Positions 10,499-22,197 of a stretch of 64,000 nucleotides of DNA are shown here, piece by piece (position 1 is the first letter of the stretch; each line of letters starts with the position of its first letter). The stretch comes from Beroe forskalii (taxonomy: Eukaryota; Ctenophora; Nuda; Beroida; Beroidae), in the NCBI GenBank assembly GCA_011033025.1, contig WFMF01000030.1, positions 682,001 through 746,000 on the forward strand. Reading direction: 5' to 3'. The notes below the pieces were generated by a model, which was not told the DNA's origin, did no database searches, and saw only the letters and a program-made list of their open reading frames with translations. The position numbers were made by a program, and so were the translations under genes.

Positions 10499-10796
10499 TG
10501 CACGTGCAAAAATTGGTTTCCATAGCAACGGCGCCTCATTTCTCCCTTTTGCATTCGTTTCTCTTGATATTCTCTTGGCAAGCTCAAATTTAAAATGTGC
10601 GCCCGCACAGACATAATTCACGTGCCATCTCCAAATCTATTACATAAAGTAAAGTCACACGTGAATAATGTTTGTCTGTAATTCCGTATACAATTAAATT
10701 TGAGCTTGCCAAGAAGATATCAAGAGAAACGAAGGCTAAGCTGGGCTAAGTCGCGCCGTTGCTATGGATACAGATATTCTGCACGTGCAGATTATG
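10499..10796. repeat. CACGTG-ended repeats, copies 2 (+) and 3 (-)
   Basis: Positions 10499-10624 match 7523-7667 directly. Positions about 10657-10796 match it in reverse orientation (CACGTGAATAATGTTTGTCT, TTGAGCTTGCCAAGA, CGTTGCTATGGATAC). The pair is therefore an inverted duplication of the same dispersed repeat. Confidence 0.6.
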
Positions 10797-10821
10797 ATCA
10801 GTTCGTTGTGAGTGCTTTCTG

Positions 10822-12765
10822 GGCTAAAAAATGGGTGGACTTAACTCCGCCGCGGACCCGGTGGACCCGCTGCGGGTCCGCCGCGGACTCCACTAAAGTC
10901 CACCAGAAATTTTTTTTGGTGGACTTTGGTGGACCCGCAGCGGACTTTTCGAAACTCCGCTGCGGAGTGGTGGGTCCACTGCGGGTCCGCTCGGGCTCCG
11001 CCGCGCACTGGTGGACAGTCCACCGAAAAAGTCCACGAAAAAATTCCACCAGGGAAAAAAGTCCGCCGCGGATTGGAGTCCACCGCGGAGTTTTTGTCCA
11101 CCGGTGGACTCCGCAGGTGGACTCCACCAGCGGACTTTGGTCCACCTGCGGAGTCCACAGGTGGAGTCAACCAGCGGAGTCCACAGGTGGAGTCCACTAG
11201 TGGAGTCCATCAGCGGAGTCCACAGGTGGAGTCCACCAGCAGAGTCCACAGGTGGAGTCCACCTGCAGAGTCCACAGGTGGAGTACAACTGCACTAGGGA
11301 GGTTCAAAAGCCAATTTTTTACTCGAATTAATTTCAGACAGTGATTATATGTTCACCAAGGGGCTCAATAGCCACCAAAAAAATTTCAGGTCGAAAGTCG
11401 AAAATTTGACCCTTGCACATGGCCACGCCCTGTTTTTTGACTTTCTTATACAGGTAAAAACACGAAAAATCGATTTTTGGCCCTGATTTTTGGCCCTAAT
11501 ACATCTTGGATTGTGGTTAGTCGAATATAAACCGTAGGAAAGCATTTCGTTTATTTTAGGTCCTGAAAGTCATTGACCACGCCCAACCCGACTTTCGACC
11601 ACGCCCATTTATTTCGATACAGTATCGTAACTTTTCTGGTCGTTGATTCAAGCTGATTTCTCCAGCACGGTTGCCAACAAAGTGTCATGTGAGTGACGTC
11701 ATTGTCATGGAAAATGAAGGCTCCCGTTTACATGGGGGACGTATTGGGCATGAGTCTCCCTCAGGACCCTCTCAGATTTGGTCTATCAACTTTTTGTTGG
11801 TAATCTAATTATCCCCCATTTGTCTTAAAAAGAGGTGTGACATGTTTATTTTTGGTCAAATCATTAATTTCACGTTCGCACCGGACACACCCTTTTTCCA
11901 GCTGGAAAAAGCATTGGAATTAACGCCAACAACTAATTATTAGAATTTTTGGGACAAACAAAAATTTTTGGAGTCTTTATCTGGCCTTTATCGGTTTTCC
12001 CACCCTAGAGAATGGTATGGAAGAAGAAAATAGGTCAAAAATTGTTCAGAAGCCGAGTTATGGCGCTTTTAAGTTGCCAATTGAATGCGAGGGTCTACTC
12101 CCCCTCCCCCTTCATTGCGGACGCCCTTTATGGATGGTCCCTTTGAAATATCGATCGTATCTGAGAGAGCTATGTGTACACATGGCACTCCTTTCCAAAA
12201 ACCATACAGCCCTAATGGCAGAGTCCACTGGCAGAGTCCACTGGTGGACTGTGCCAGTGGAGTCAATCCGCTTGTGGAGTCCACCAGTGGAGTCCGCCGG
12301 GAGACTCCACCGGCGGACTCCACTGGCGGAGTCGAGTCCACTGGCGGAGTCGAGTCCACTGGCGGAGTCGAGTCCACTGGCGGATTCGAGTCCACTGGCG
12401 GAGTGGAGTCCACCAGTGGACTCCACTGGTGGAGTCTGCCAGTGGACTCGACTCCGCCAGTGGACTCCGCCGGTGGAGTCCACTGACTCCGCGGCGGACT
12501 TACCTCCACAATTATTTTAGTCCACGGTGGACTTTTTTTGGTGGACTTTTTCGGTGGACTGTCCACCAGTGCGCGGCGGAGCCCGAGCGGACCCGCAGCG
12601 GACCCACCACTCCGCGGCGGAGTTTCGAAAAGTCCGCTGCGGGTCCACCAAAGTCCACCAAAAAATTTTCTGGTGGACTTTAGTGGAGTCCGCGGCGGAC
12701 CCGCAGCGGGTCCACCGGGTCCGCAGCGGGTCCGCCGCGGAGTTAAGTCCACCCATTTTTTAGCC
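10822..12765. mobile_element. 1.94 kb fold-back transposon with 8 bp target duplication
   Basis: Both ends read inward as GGCTAAAAAATGGGTGGACT, and the inverted match continues for roughly 250 bp (GTCCACC- and CCGCGGACC-rich). The element is bracketed by a perfect 8 bp direct repeat GCTTTCTG at 10814-10821 and 12766-12773, a target-site duplication. Inside each long arm is a minisatellite of GTCCACC/GGTGGAC units (about 11090-11290 and 12215-12490), and the centre (11300-12200) is single-copy and non-coding. The length of TIR and 8 bp duplication fit fold-back elements or hAT-type transposition; no transposase is encoded. The open frames across the arms are artefacts of the repeated units. 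Confidence 0.85.
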
Positions 12766-12847
12766 GCTTTCTGTTACGTTGTTGATTGCTGCGTTTTAGC
12801 GTTTGAAAGAACGACGTGTTTATTGCTTCATTTGAAATTCAAGATCT

Positions 12848-13233
12848 GGAAATAGAGAACGGGTGTCGGGTATGGCTGGCATCGTGGAGGTTATTTCTGT
12901 AAGCATCTCTTCATAAATCTGAGACAGACGTCGGTCGATTTAAATCAATGCTGAGTTGATGGTAACGGAAAAATGTGAATTAACAGCAATTTAAGATTGA
13001 AAAAAATCAAATTGAATTGAATTTGGGCATAGCACATTGCAATTTTGGAATACTGCTCTTGGCGTAAATCAATGCTTTGATTCAACGTTCAGTATGAGTA
13101 CGATACTCGGTTTTAATTTTCAGATTTAAATTCATCATACAAGAGCAAATTATAATGATCAAAACTTGCACGGTCCAGCATTACTAAAAGTAACCAACGA
13201 ACAATGGTGAATTCTGCTCCTTCATAAACTTTT
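12848..13233 (-). repeat. ~390 bp repeat, inverted copy
   Basis: It is the reverse complement of the repeats at 7889 and 9825 with more divergence (for example GGGTATGGCTGGCATCGTGG, GACGTCGGTCGATTTAAAT). It lies outside the right end of the fold-back element, so that element inserted into an older repeat block. Confidence 0.75.
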
Positions 13234-13261
13234 TGAGAGCTTATTATTTGTTCATGTATTA

Positions 13262-13290
13262 TCTAGCAGGCCCAACAGGCCTATCTAGTT
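13262..13290 (+). mobile_element. Helitron-like terminus candidate
   Basis: CTAGCAGGCCC, a short loop, AGGCCTAT and then CTAG|T form a GC-rich palindrome with CTAG at both sides. It resembles the candidate end at 7684 in opposite orientation. This is terminus evidence only. Confidence 0.25.
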
Positions 13291-13587
13291 ATATATAAGA
13301 CTAGAAAGCTATAAACAACAAAATTCTTCAGTTTTGAACCATCGTGGACTCTGCAGTCACTTTCAAAGCAAATTTACGCTGATACTAAATTCATTTCACT
13401 ATTTCTGGATCATTCAGTTTGATGGGTTAATTGCCTTGATGGGTAACCATGCAATTTGAAAGCAGATATTTAACTTAGAGAACAGTGAAATGCCCGCAAT
13501 CTAAATTGTTGCACTATTCCTGCATCCTCCACAGCCCCCTTTCCCCTGGAGCAATTTAAATTGTCACTATTCTTCCACACCCCCTCC

Positions 13588-14575
13588 CCCAGGAGTATGT
13601 GGAAGCATAACGAACTGCTGCTACTCTTTGGATGTAGTGCCACTCATTGGACTGGATGCAGCTCAGAGACTCCACCAGCAACTCATCACGTGGGTAGACT
13701 GTGTAGCTAGTGCGGCACCTATGGTGTGGGTAGTTCGTGTACTTGTAGTGACTTGACCCGCCCTTATTTAACCGGTCATAGAAATTATTGTCACTTTTTT
13801 GTCAAAAGGGCCGGTTTTTATGGTATTAGTCCCACTGGGACACCTGTGTCCCAGTCGAGATTTCTTGGATGCTTGGATACTGCCCCGCATTTTATGGCAT
13901 TTCGGAGTAAGAAAATAAGAAATCCCTGATCTGGTAGTCACATTCTCACATTTGAATTAATTCGATTTTTCATTAAGAAATATGATTTAGAAATTAGTTG
14001 CAGCGTTGGTTATCCCCAAAATGAAGTGCTGTTTTAAGCACTGCAGTTAGGGTTAGAGAGGATAATCTCTCTTGCGTGGCATGGAAAATTTATTGATTTA
14101 CGTTGAGACTAAAATCCGTAGCTTAGGGTGCAATATGCACCCACCCACGTCCCACAATCCCCGCCAAGCGGCAACTTTTCATGCCTTCCCCGGGACCCTC
14201 CTGGACGCACAGTAATAGTTTAATCTTTTAATGGATTGTCTAGCCTCCTATTGTGATTCCTGAGGGCGCCTCCCCGGACATTGACTGTCATGATCCCTTA
14301 TGACTTATGTGAGTGGCGGCCTCTTCCCTCTGTACTTCTGTAGACTTACCGTTTACCAGCATAGCGTAATTTACTGCGATGTTGAGTTGTGAGTGGTGCT
14401 GACGTGTGATCAGTTATTGAGTAGTAAATTGTGCTTTCTTTGGCAAGAACCGGTTAATGTCATGGTGGCAGAACTCCCCTGAAAGTTACCATTCCCATGA
14501 TGGGTTTTTGCTCAGTGAGTTGGCTTAAATACCTAAATAGAAAACTTTTAAATTCCCAAATTGACGAATATTGTT
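13588..14575 (+). pseudogene. Duplicated ECM29 exon plus intron fragment
   Basis: This ~1 kb segment matches 42686-43672, starting at a splice acceptor (CCCCCAG|GA) and running through the exon into about 0.9 kb of intron. The exon part (about 13589-13689) keeps an open frame with motifs SLDVVPLIGLDAAQRLHQQL. Most differences from the ECM29 exon at 42689-42789 are silent or conservative (Thr/Ser), and the donor TGG|GTAGAC is kept. No other ECM29 exons lie nearby, so this is a dispersed fragment and not a second gene. The homology stops close to the exon start on the left. Confidence 0.7.
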
Positions 14576-14639
14576 TGAAACCATAGTGATATCAATAACA
14601 ACACATTAATAGCATCAACAATCCATATTGGCTTGAAAA

Positions 14640-14805
14640 AGTCAAAATTTTTGAAAAAACCTAACCCAAAAAAACCAAAAAAAAAACCAAAAAAACCCAA
14701 AAAAAACCAAAAAAAACCAAAAAAAAGCCAAGGCCTACCCTACTTTCCCGATTCTTGGGCTAGGTTTTTTTTGGTTTTTTTTGGTTTTTTTTGGGCTTCA
14801 TCCCC
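14640..14805. repeat. Low-complexity inverted CCAAAAAA / TTTTTTGG tract
   Basis: Runs of CCAAAAAA units (14660-14730) are mirrored by TTTTTTGG units (14764-14795), making an imperfect hairpin around CAAGGCCTACCC. It is non-coding. Confidence 0.6.
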
Positions 14806-15240
14806 CCAAGTGTGATGAAAGAATTTTTTGACCAATTGAGTTGCTTTATGGCAAAATCATTACATAACATTACATTACAAGACTCCTTATCATTACTGCA
14901 GGTTTCATTATCTAGATATATTTCTAGAAGAAAGATTTCTTTTTAATTCAAATATATATTTAATAAAACTGCTGTCTTTCATTGAAAGTAACAATTATGA
15001 TTCAAGCCAAATAACTACTCAACAATATCAACTGACAGTTTCGAAACATAACTTTAAGATTGACTTTATGAAAAGCTATGAATCATCTTCAGGATCTCCG
15101 TGGAGCAGCCTCAACCTCTCCTCAAATTTGATTGTATAAAGTAGTGTTGTAAATTCAAATATATAGATATATTTCTAATTTTGAATATATTCTCGTAATT
15201 GGCTGGAAGATCCAGTTAATAGTGGGACTTTGAAGGTATT

Positions 15241-15402
15241 TGATTTTGAAAACATTGTTGATGTGCTCATCAAAACCATTTACTTATTTATTTTATCTTT
15301 TATCTTATTTTTATCTTATTTTATAATCCATTACAAGATCTGGTAATGGATTATAAAATAAAATAAATGGTTTTTATGAGCACATCAACAATGTTTTCAA
15401 TC
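15241..15402. repeat. AT-rich hairpin
   Basis: The left arm (TTGAAAACATTGTTGATGTG..., 15246-15285) is inverted at 15365-15402 (GAGCACATCAACAATGTTTT), with a second inner stem around ATCCATTACAAGATCTGGTA. It lies just upstream of the phosphodiesterase-like gene. Confidence 0.6.
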
Positions 15403-15488
15403 AAACATATGAAATCAACAATGCCTTTGATTATCTTTACTGACCAACAAGTATGTAATTGATGTTTACTCGTGATGTTTGATCTCTA

Positions 15489-18400
15489 ATGTCACATGAT
15501 CCTAGCAGTAGTGATGGTATGGCAAAAGTTAAATATAGTCGACTTACCACAGGAAATGGACATGACTCAGGAAGGAACAAATCTTTCTTCAGTGCCTCAA
15601 ACATATTTGGAGTATTATCTTGCATTCTAGTTGCAGGATGTGTTATACTCTCAATTGCAATTGCAAAGCTTTTGGCAGAAAACAAATTTCTTCAAAGTCC
15701 TTATACAAACTATACCAGTTCATATTCTTTTGGTATTATATCAGATATAGAGCTAGATTTAAGTTCTGGAAGTTGCTGTTCATTTGATTCAAACTACAGT
15801 TGCTTATGTTGCCCAAACAATGAAAACCTTCTCAATGCAACATTCATTTCACTTGTGAAGATTCTGAGAATGTATGTTAATACAAAATTCATTCTCTACT
15901 TGGGAAACATAGCCAGTTCAACAAATCAAACAATTGAAACATTGTCACATTTCAGGTAAGATCATGATTTGAATTATCTATCTTATCAAAAAAGTTATCC
16001 ATCTTTGAGGTGAACTGTGACTTTGTGCATTCTTTTGTCCCATAGTATCTTTAGAAAGTTACCATGACAGTGATAATTTGAGATTCTTGTTTCATTGACG
16101 TATTTTAACAGTTACTTATCAGTAAAAAGTTCAAATCTCAAATAAAATGAAACGCACTCTCATAATATTGGACACCACTCTATCCGAAATGTTTGAGATT
16201 TCATATTGACATTCAATAGGTAGTCATTGATTTTCTCTTAGTATAATACTGTACAGAACCTCTGTTTTCATGCTTCACACTTGAAGATGAATTTGCAACT
16301 GGTTGTACCATGTATCATATACATGAATCACACCTTAACAGCTCACTCACTATGTTCATTCAGCATGCATGTCAAATAATACACTTGTTTTACCCATGCA
16401 TTATTTGCAAATAATGCATGTGATGCATGCATTATTCATAAGTTCATAGAAATAGAGCATGGCATGGTAGTGATTAAGGTAATATAGGTATAATGCGTGG
16501 ATCCAATTTCTATTTGATTCAATGGGAGATTTTTTTTTATGACAATGGGTCTTTAAAAATGTCATGTTCACAAGCTTGAAATATTGATCAAATCAAAAAT
16601 ATGTAAATCTCAAAAGCTGGGCAAGCTAAGCAAAATAATTCTCCTTCAATATTAATCAATAGAAAAAGTGAAAAGCTGTGAATGAAGCTTGAATGGTTAA
16701 GGATGGGAAAGACACTCTCTGGAAGTTTGTCAAGGATGGTGTACGGACAAAGACCTCTATCATGTGATTTCTAGCCTAAAAATGTGGGAGGAGGATCGTT
16801 GGGTGCCCATAAAACGATGTTTAACTCCGCCTAAGCCAGTCACAACCCCATTTCATAACACCAGGATGGAGGTAAGCCTGGGACCACATAGCTAGAACTA
16901 CACTAGTACACTAATATTGAAGAAGACTTCCTATCACCCGAAGTCTCTTTGAGTTCTAACACTAGTCAAAGACTCTCTTCTGGATGGCATGTTGGCTCAA
17001 CTCAAGGGTAGTGTGCCTGTGTGACTCAAAGACCTGGTTCACCAATATTTCTTTTATCAGGAAAAGAATTCAAGGTTTCTTCTTTAGGATCTCTCGTCCA
17101 ACTAATACGAATATTGTGCCCCTTTCATTTTATGGTCCTAAGATGTAATTATTTCAGTGATTTTGTAGAAGAATCCTCAGTAAATATACCTGTTTATCCA
17201 ACTCTTGGTATTAAAGATCGACCAGTTGGAAGCCCAGACGAATTCTATGCTAACTTATACAAGTAGGTTATGATATCAGTCAGTTGTACATGTGTGTTGC
17301 ACTACTTCTTAATTCTTATGTTTTGTAGTTTAAATCAATGAGGCTCTGGCTAATCTCAAAGCTCCAAAGAGTTTACATATGGAATCTTTGACAATCATTT
17401 TCAGGTCTTGGAAAAAGTTGATAAGTTGTTTTGATTGTCCATTGGCTGGAAATGTAGACTATGTACAAGACACTATTATCATTGCAGGGTACTATACCAT
17501 TGGTACAAACTATGGCTTAAGGTAATATTTTGGAGTTTTATGACAAATAAAGATTTTGAGATTTGAATTTAGGGAAACCCCCAAATCTCTGGATGGAAAA
17601 TAAAAATTTTCAAATGGAGGTTTTTTTTCCGGTTCATGGGGTCTTAGACCCCAACTAGTCGGTACATACCGCGGTACGTATCGCAGTACGTACCGCGGAA
17701 CATGTCCTAACTAGTCGGTACATACCGCGGTACGTACCGCAGTATGTACCGATTAGTTAGAACATGTTCCGCGGTACATACCCCGGAACATATCCTAACT
17801 AGTCGGTACATACCGCGGTACGTACCGCCTCTGCGCGCGCATTTATTCCCAAATTTCTTGCGATAAAGAGGTGAAGCTTCATGCAACAAACAAAGGTCAA
17901 TGATCAAGGTAATTGAAGCAAATCACAAAATATTTTACAACATCAAGAGTCAGACTTCAAAGCCACCAGAGTCAAACTCCGATCTTTCAGAATCAAGGCA
18001 AACAGAGTCAAGGCAACAGGAGTCAAAGCAAACAACGGATCGCATAGCAGCATCAGGGAAATGATGTCTACAGATTAGATGGGTGTTGACCCCTGTTTAG
18101 TCCTAGTCACGTGACCCATATGCCTAGCATGCAAGGGTGGACAGATTGAGACTGTCTGGTAGGGCTGATTGAGTGTCTGGTTCACTCTATGCATGCCAGG
18201 CCTATAGATCACGTGACCAGGACTAAACAGGGGTCAACATCCGTCTAATCTGTAGACATCATTTACCTTATGCTGCTAATACGATCTGTACCTTGTTCAT
18301 TGACTTTGTTTCCTAAGATATAATCGAGTTTCAAGTGATTTTGACTCTTGATGAATCGTGATCAGTAAATATACCTGTTTATTGGGGACTCGCAGAGGCG

Positions 18401-21400
18401 GTACGTACCGCGGTAATGAATATGTACCGACTGGATGGTACCGCGGGAACAGACGACCATCTATGCTATATGTTCGATAATGTAGGTTAGGCATATAAGA
18501 AAATTCATATTATGATAGGTATCAACTAGAAGCACTTTAGTCAAAGTCCGATGTTTCTATTCACTTCCACCGCACGCTATAGCTAAATCAAAGAGCAATT
18601 CTAGGCGCAAAAATATGATGCAGTGGTCCCCAGTATCAAATTACATCCTGAGTTCACTATGTAAACACAGTATATATTGCACTGTTATTGACGGTTTTGA
18701 TTGATTTTTTCGCGCCTAGATTATTAATTAGATAGATTTTTGGTTTCTTTTATTGACTCAGAAAATTGAGAATTCCAATAGACGAAACAAAACGGTGTTT
18801 AAGTTTTAACCACTCATATGGCATGGATAATTATACCAAAACGCAAGATAAATAACATACAAATTACATAACATGCAAGGTTGCGTGGATAGGAAGGGGA
18901 CCAGATTTCGACATCAAGTGCATGTTGTATGATAAATATATGGAAGGGAATATCTCGTCTTGTGGGTGTGGTAGAATCTTCGTTTTTTAACGATTAGATT
19001 AGAGAATTGCCCTAGATTCTGTGCACAACGTTTCAGAACGATATTTGAACAAAATTTCTTCGCTTTACTCGTTATCAGCGGATTGATATACTGTAGCCGT
19101 AATATGTATCATAATCCTTATCATCATTATACCATTTTGCATCGAAATGTGTTAAGTTCTGAATTCAATTCAAAACTTAGAATGATAGCATCTTTGTTGG
19201 ACAGTTCCATCGTCTAGATTTACTTCTTTAGAAGTGGCACCATTTTAGATTTATGACCCTTTTCTGAAATGGTACCGTTTTTCAAGAATTTCGGCCTTTT
19301 TATGATATTCGTTTTGGGATATTCGACCCTCCTCAGATAAAAAATGGCACCTTTTTAGCATTTAATGAGGGTTTTTAGTATTTAATTAGGATTTTCGAAC
19401 CCCTTCAGAAATGGTGGATACAATTTTTGTCGTGGGATACCTTCCTTATCCTCACAGAAATGGTGTCACGTAGGTTGGTGATTTTTCAACCTTCCCTGAA
19501 ATGGTGCCGCTGCAGTTTATGATTTTTATATACCCTGGTACATACCTTTTTTTGACACTTATGTATGGTTAATTTTTTGTACCAATTATTCGTCGATACA
19601 AAAAGCAGGAACTACCCGAATCAAGCCAAAAGTTGTGTTCTGTATATACTGTGCTGTTGTTTTAAAAGCACATCGAATTACGAAAATCAATGTAATTTAA
19701 TGAATAACCCTTTTCAGGATCATTTCCCTGAACACAAATCTCTTCTTGAAGGATAGTTCCCCCTTTGAACGGACCGCTGCTGATGGTCAGTTAGACTGGC
19801 TGGAGAAGGTTCTGGTGGCATCGACCCAACAAAATGAGAAGAAGGTTGGTGTAATGGCTAATTCTGGATCATGTAATCCTGTAATCCTGAAATCCCATTA
19901 ATCCCATTTATCACCCGGCTTAGGCCCTATGAACAAGCTACCCTTCACTAATTTGGATTAATCTCCTGCTAGATTCTGATAGGGGGCTGCGCCCCTGGCT
20001 ACAGCACTAAAGACTACCTGCTACATGGGGCAGGGACGGGCAGAGCTGTGGTTGGAGAGTGGGATGAGGTATACCTAGCCCGCTTCACTGCCCTCATATC
20101 CAAACATCAGTTCAGGTAGGTTATCTGGTGATACATAACGTGGGAATCACGTTCAGTCTCAACTCTTATCTGCTGTATATTCTACAGTATATTGAACCGT
20201 GTATTTAATAAGAATAAATTCTACAGAATTAATTCTAATCTGCAACAAAACAAACCATATTCCGCCATTCCGGTTTATTTATTTACTGAGATAAGCATGG
20301 GTCAGTAGGTCGACACGGTGTTTTGTTACATGCTATCTTTCACGTGATAATATACTAATATAGAATCGTAGAATGCAATAATCCGTATCGCTACTGCCTA
20401 GGGCACTTCAGGATTTGTTAACTCCAAAGAATCAAAGGCAAAATTTGTCATATGATTTTTGTCGTTTGTGTTTTAAAGTTTTAAATTTTAAGCCTCGTTC
20501 CCTCAAAAGTATGTTTATTAAGTTTATAAGGGATTGTAGCTATCAAGAGTTTGAACCGGTCTTCGAATGATTGCTCCCTGCATTTTATTTTTAAAATTCT
20601 GTAAATAATATGGTTGCGTGGGATAAGAAATTGTAGAATTGCAGCAGGTGAACGTTTTACCGCTAATTTGCTGCATTTTATTGTAAAAATACTGGTCGCG
20701 GGAGACCTTTTAACATTAATCCGCTGCAGGTGGTCGGCTATATTCATGGGCGGGGTTGAGTTCGAGTTAGTGCGGCGTCTTGACAAGCGGTACGTGTTTC
20801 TGACGCCACCCTGCTCGCCCCTCCACTGCTCCTATCCCGTGTTCAGAGTAGCCTTCCTGTCGGAAAGGGACAAGGCCCTACAAGACCTTCACCAGTACTA
20901 CTCCCCCATAGACCTCTTCACACGTCAGATATTTTCACCGTTATTGTAGAACTTGTTTTAGTATCTAGACTCTTAATTAATAAGGGGCAAAACCTTTACT
21001 AAATCCTATTCAATCACCAGTAGAAAGTTTTTGATATCTACCCTTCTATGAAAGGCATACCGATCATACATTGTCTGGTTCGCATTAAGCACTATCTCAC
21101 ATGATATATCATTAATCAGGGGTTGGGCAGGAGCCCAAGTACATGTTCGATTTCTCCTACGAACGAGTGATATTTGGGAGTGAGCAACCCAGGGGACCCG
21201 TCTTCCTCAACTCCTACAGTATCAGTCAGTTCTACGAGTCCTTAATCCACTCCAACGACTTCCAAGTATGTTTTCACTATTCTTATTTTCTTCAGAACCA
21301 CAAATTTATATGAAATTGATAAGGCATGATTTGAAATCAATCAAAGTTAATAACATTCCTTAGAGATCTATTTTGGGCTGATCCTGTTCTATAAACTTTA

Positions 21401-21710
21401 AATGCACTAGATATTACTAAATTGGATATGCCACTGCTGAAAACTCTACAGGTGGCAATTCTGGTTTTGTTCCAACTCCAAAATAAGTGAGAAATGCCAA
21501 TTCAATGATCAATTTATTTTGAAATTTGATCGGTACCCTACTTTTCTCTTTTATTTCCGGCTCTATTTTCAGAATTGGAAGACGTTATCGTATACAAAGA
21601 AGGTTGATAAGAAAGATGGTTTTTCATCTCCATTCGTTACCTACTGCACGACTCAGTTCTCCAATCAAACTCAGCAATTGGAATGTTTGAGAGACTACAA
21701 GTTTACTTAA
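15489..21710 (+). CDS. Membrane-anchored acid-sphingomyelinase-like phosphodiesterase homologue, probably inactive
   Basis: Eight exons join in consistent phase: 15489-15955, 17158-17262, 17405-17521, 19718-19848, 19983-20115, 20730-20923, 21120-21265 and 21573-21710, giving about 476 residues. A single hydrophobic segment (residues about 38-61, FGVLSCILVAGCVILSIAIA) near the N-terminus suggests a type II membrane protein. Family landmarks follow in order: FGIISDIELD, KFILYLGNIAS, YPTLGIKDRP, IIIAGYYTIG, IISLNTNLF, DGQLDWLEKVL, CAPGYS and a Cys-rich tail. In active SMPD1/SMPDL3 enzymes these are SDxHxD, TGD, GNHD, GHxPPG and GHTH. Here each metal or catalytic position is altered (H to E, D to N, NH to IK, and the GHTH site reads MGGV). 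I infer a pseudoenzyme. The donors after 19848 (GTGTAA) and 20923 (GTCAGA) are weak and are chosen by phase. Confidence 0.75.
17650..18445. mobile_element. Fold-back element in an intron
   Basis: The outer arms contain GGTACGTACCGCCTCTGCG (about 17817-17836) and its reverse complement CGCAGAGGCGGTACGTACC (about 18390-18410). Within the left arm, CGGTACATACCGCGGTACG units are palindromic and repeated. An inner hairpin pairs about 18064-18135 with 18190-18268 (GACCCCTGTTTAGTCCTAGT against ACTAAACAGGGGTCAACA). It sits in the 2.2 kb intron 3 of the phosphodiesterase-like gene and has no coding capacity. Confidence 0.65.
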
Positions 21711-22197
21711 GTTTGCTTTATAATTTTGTTTTATTTCGCCAACGTGTTTATCCTGTTTCCGCGAATTATTGATAATTTAGATTGACGGGGGTTTCATTGA
21801 TATTCATTTCATTGCTTTTGTTCAGTAATAAATTTCACTGCATATATGAGTTTCTTGCTAATTAGAGTTTATCGAAGAATAATCTTGTTAAATAAATACT
21901 TTCAGTATTGACGCGTTTACAGCTGTATGTAATTATATAAACCTTTTAAAATACTCACATTTCATTTCATGCTTTTCAGGTTTGAAGAGAAAGTTTCTTT
22001 TCCTGTATTATTTTTACTTGTTGCATATTTCGATGCTTTAGAATTCTTTTTATTGCTAGTTTGACGATCTCGAAAATGATATTCACTGCGCAAAACGTGC
22101 GTTCTTGGCTAAGAAATTGTAGATTTTACGATTGGATTTTGCCGTAATAATTTTCTAACCGCTGTCCAACACTTAATAGGGATGAAATGACCAAGAC

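Noticed and set aside
10700-11331. Overlapping long open frames on both strands rich in Ser-Thr-Gly-Gly-Val repeats
   Set aside because: They are translations of the GTCCACC-type repeat arms of the fold-back element; frames are open in several phases and strands because the units lack stops.
12017-12855. Open frames up to 227 codons on both strands
   Set aside because: Same fold-back minisatellite effect; the peptides are simple repeats with no independent domain.
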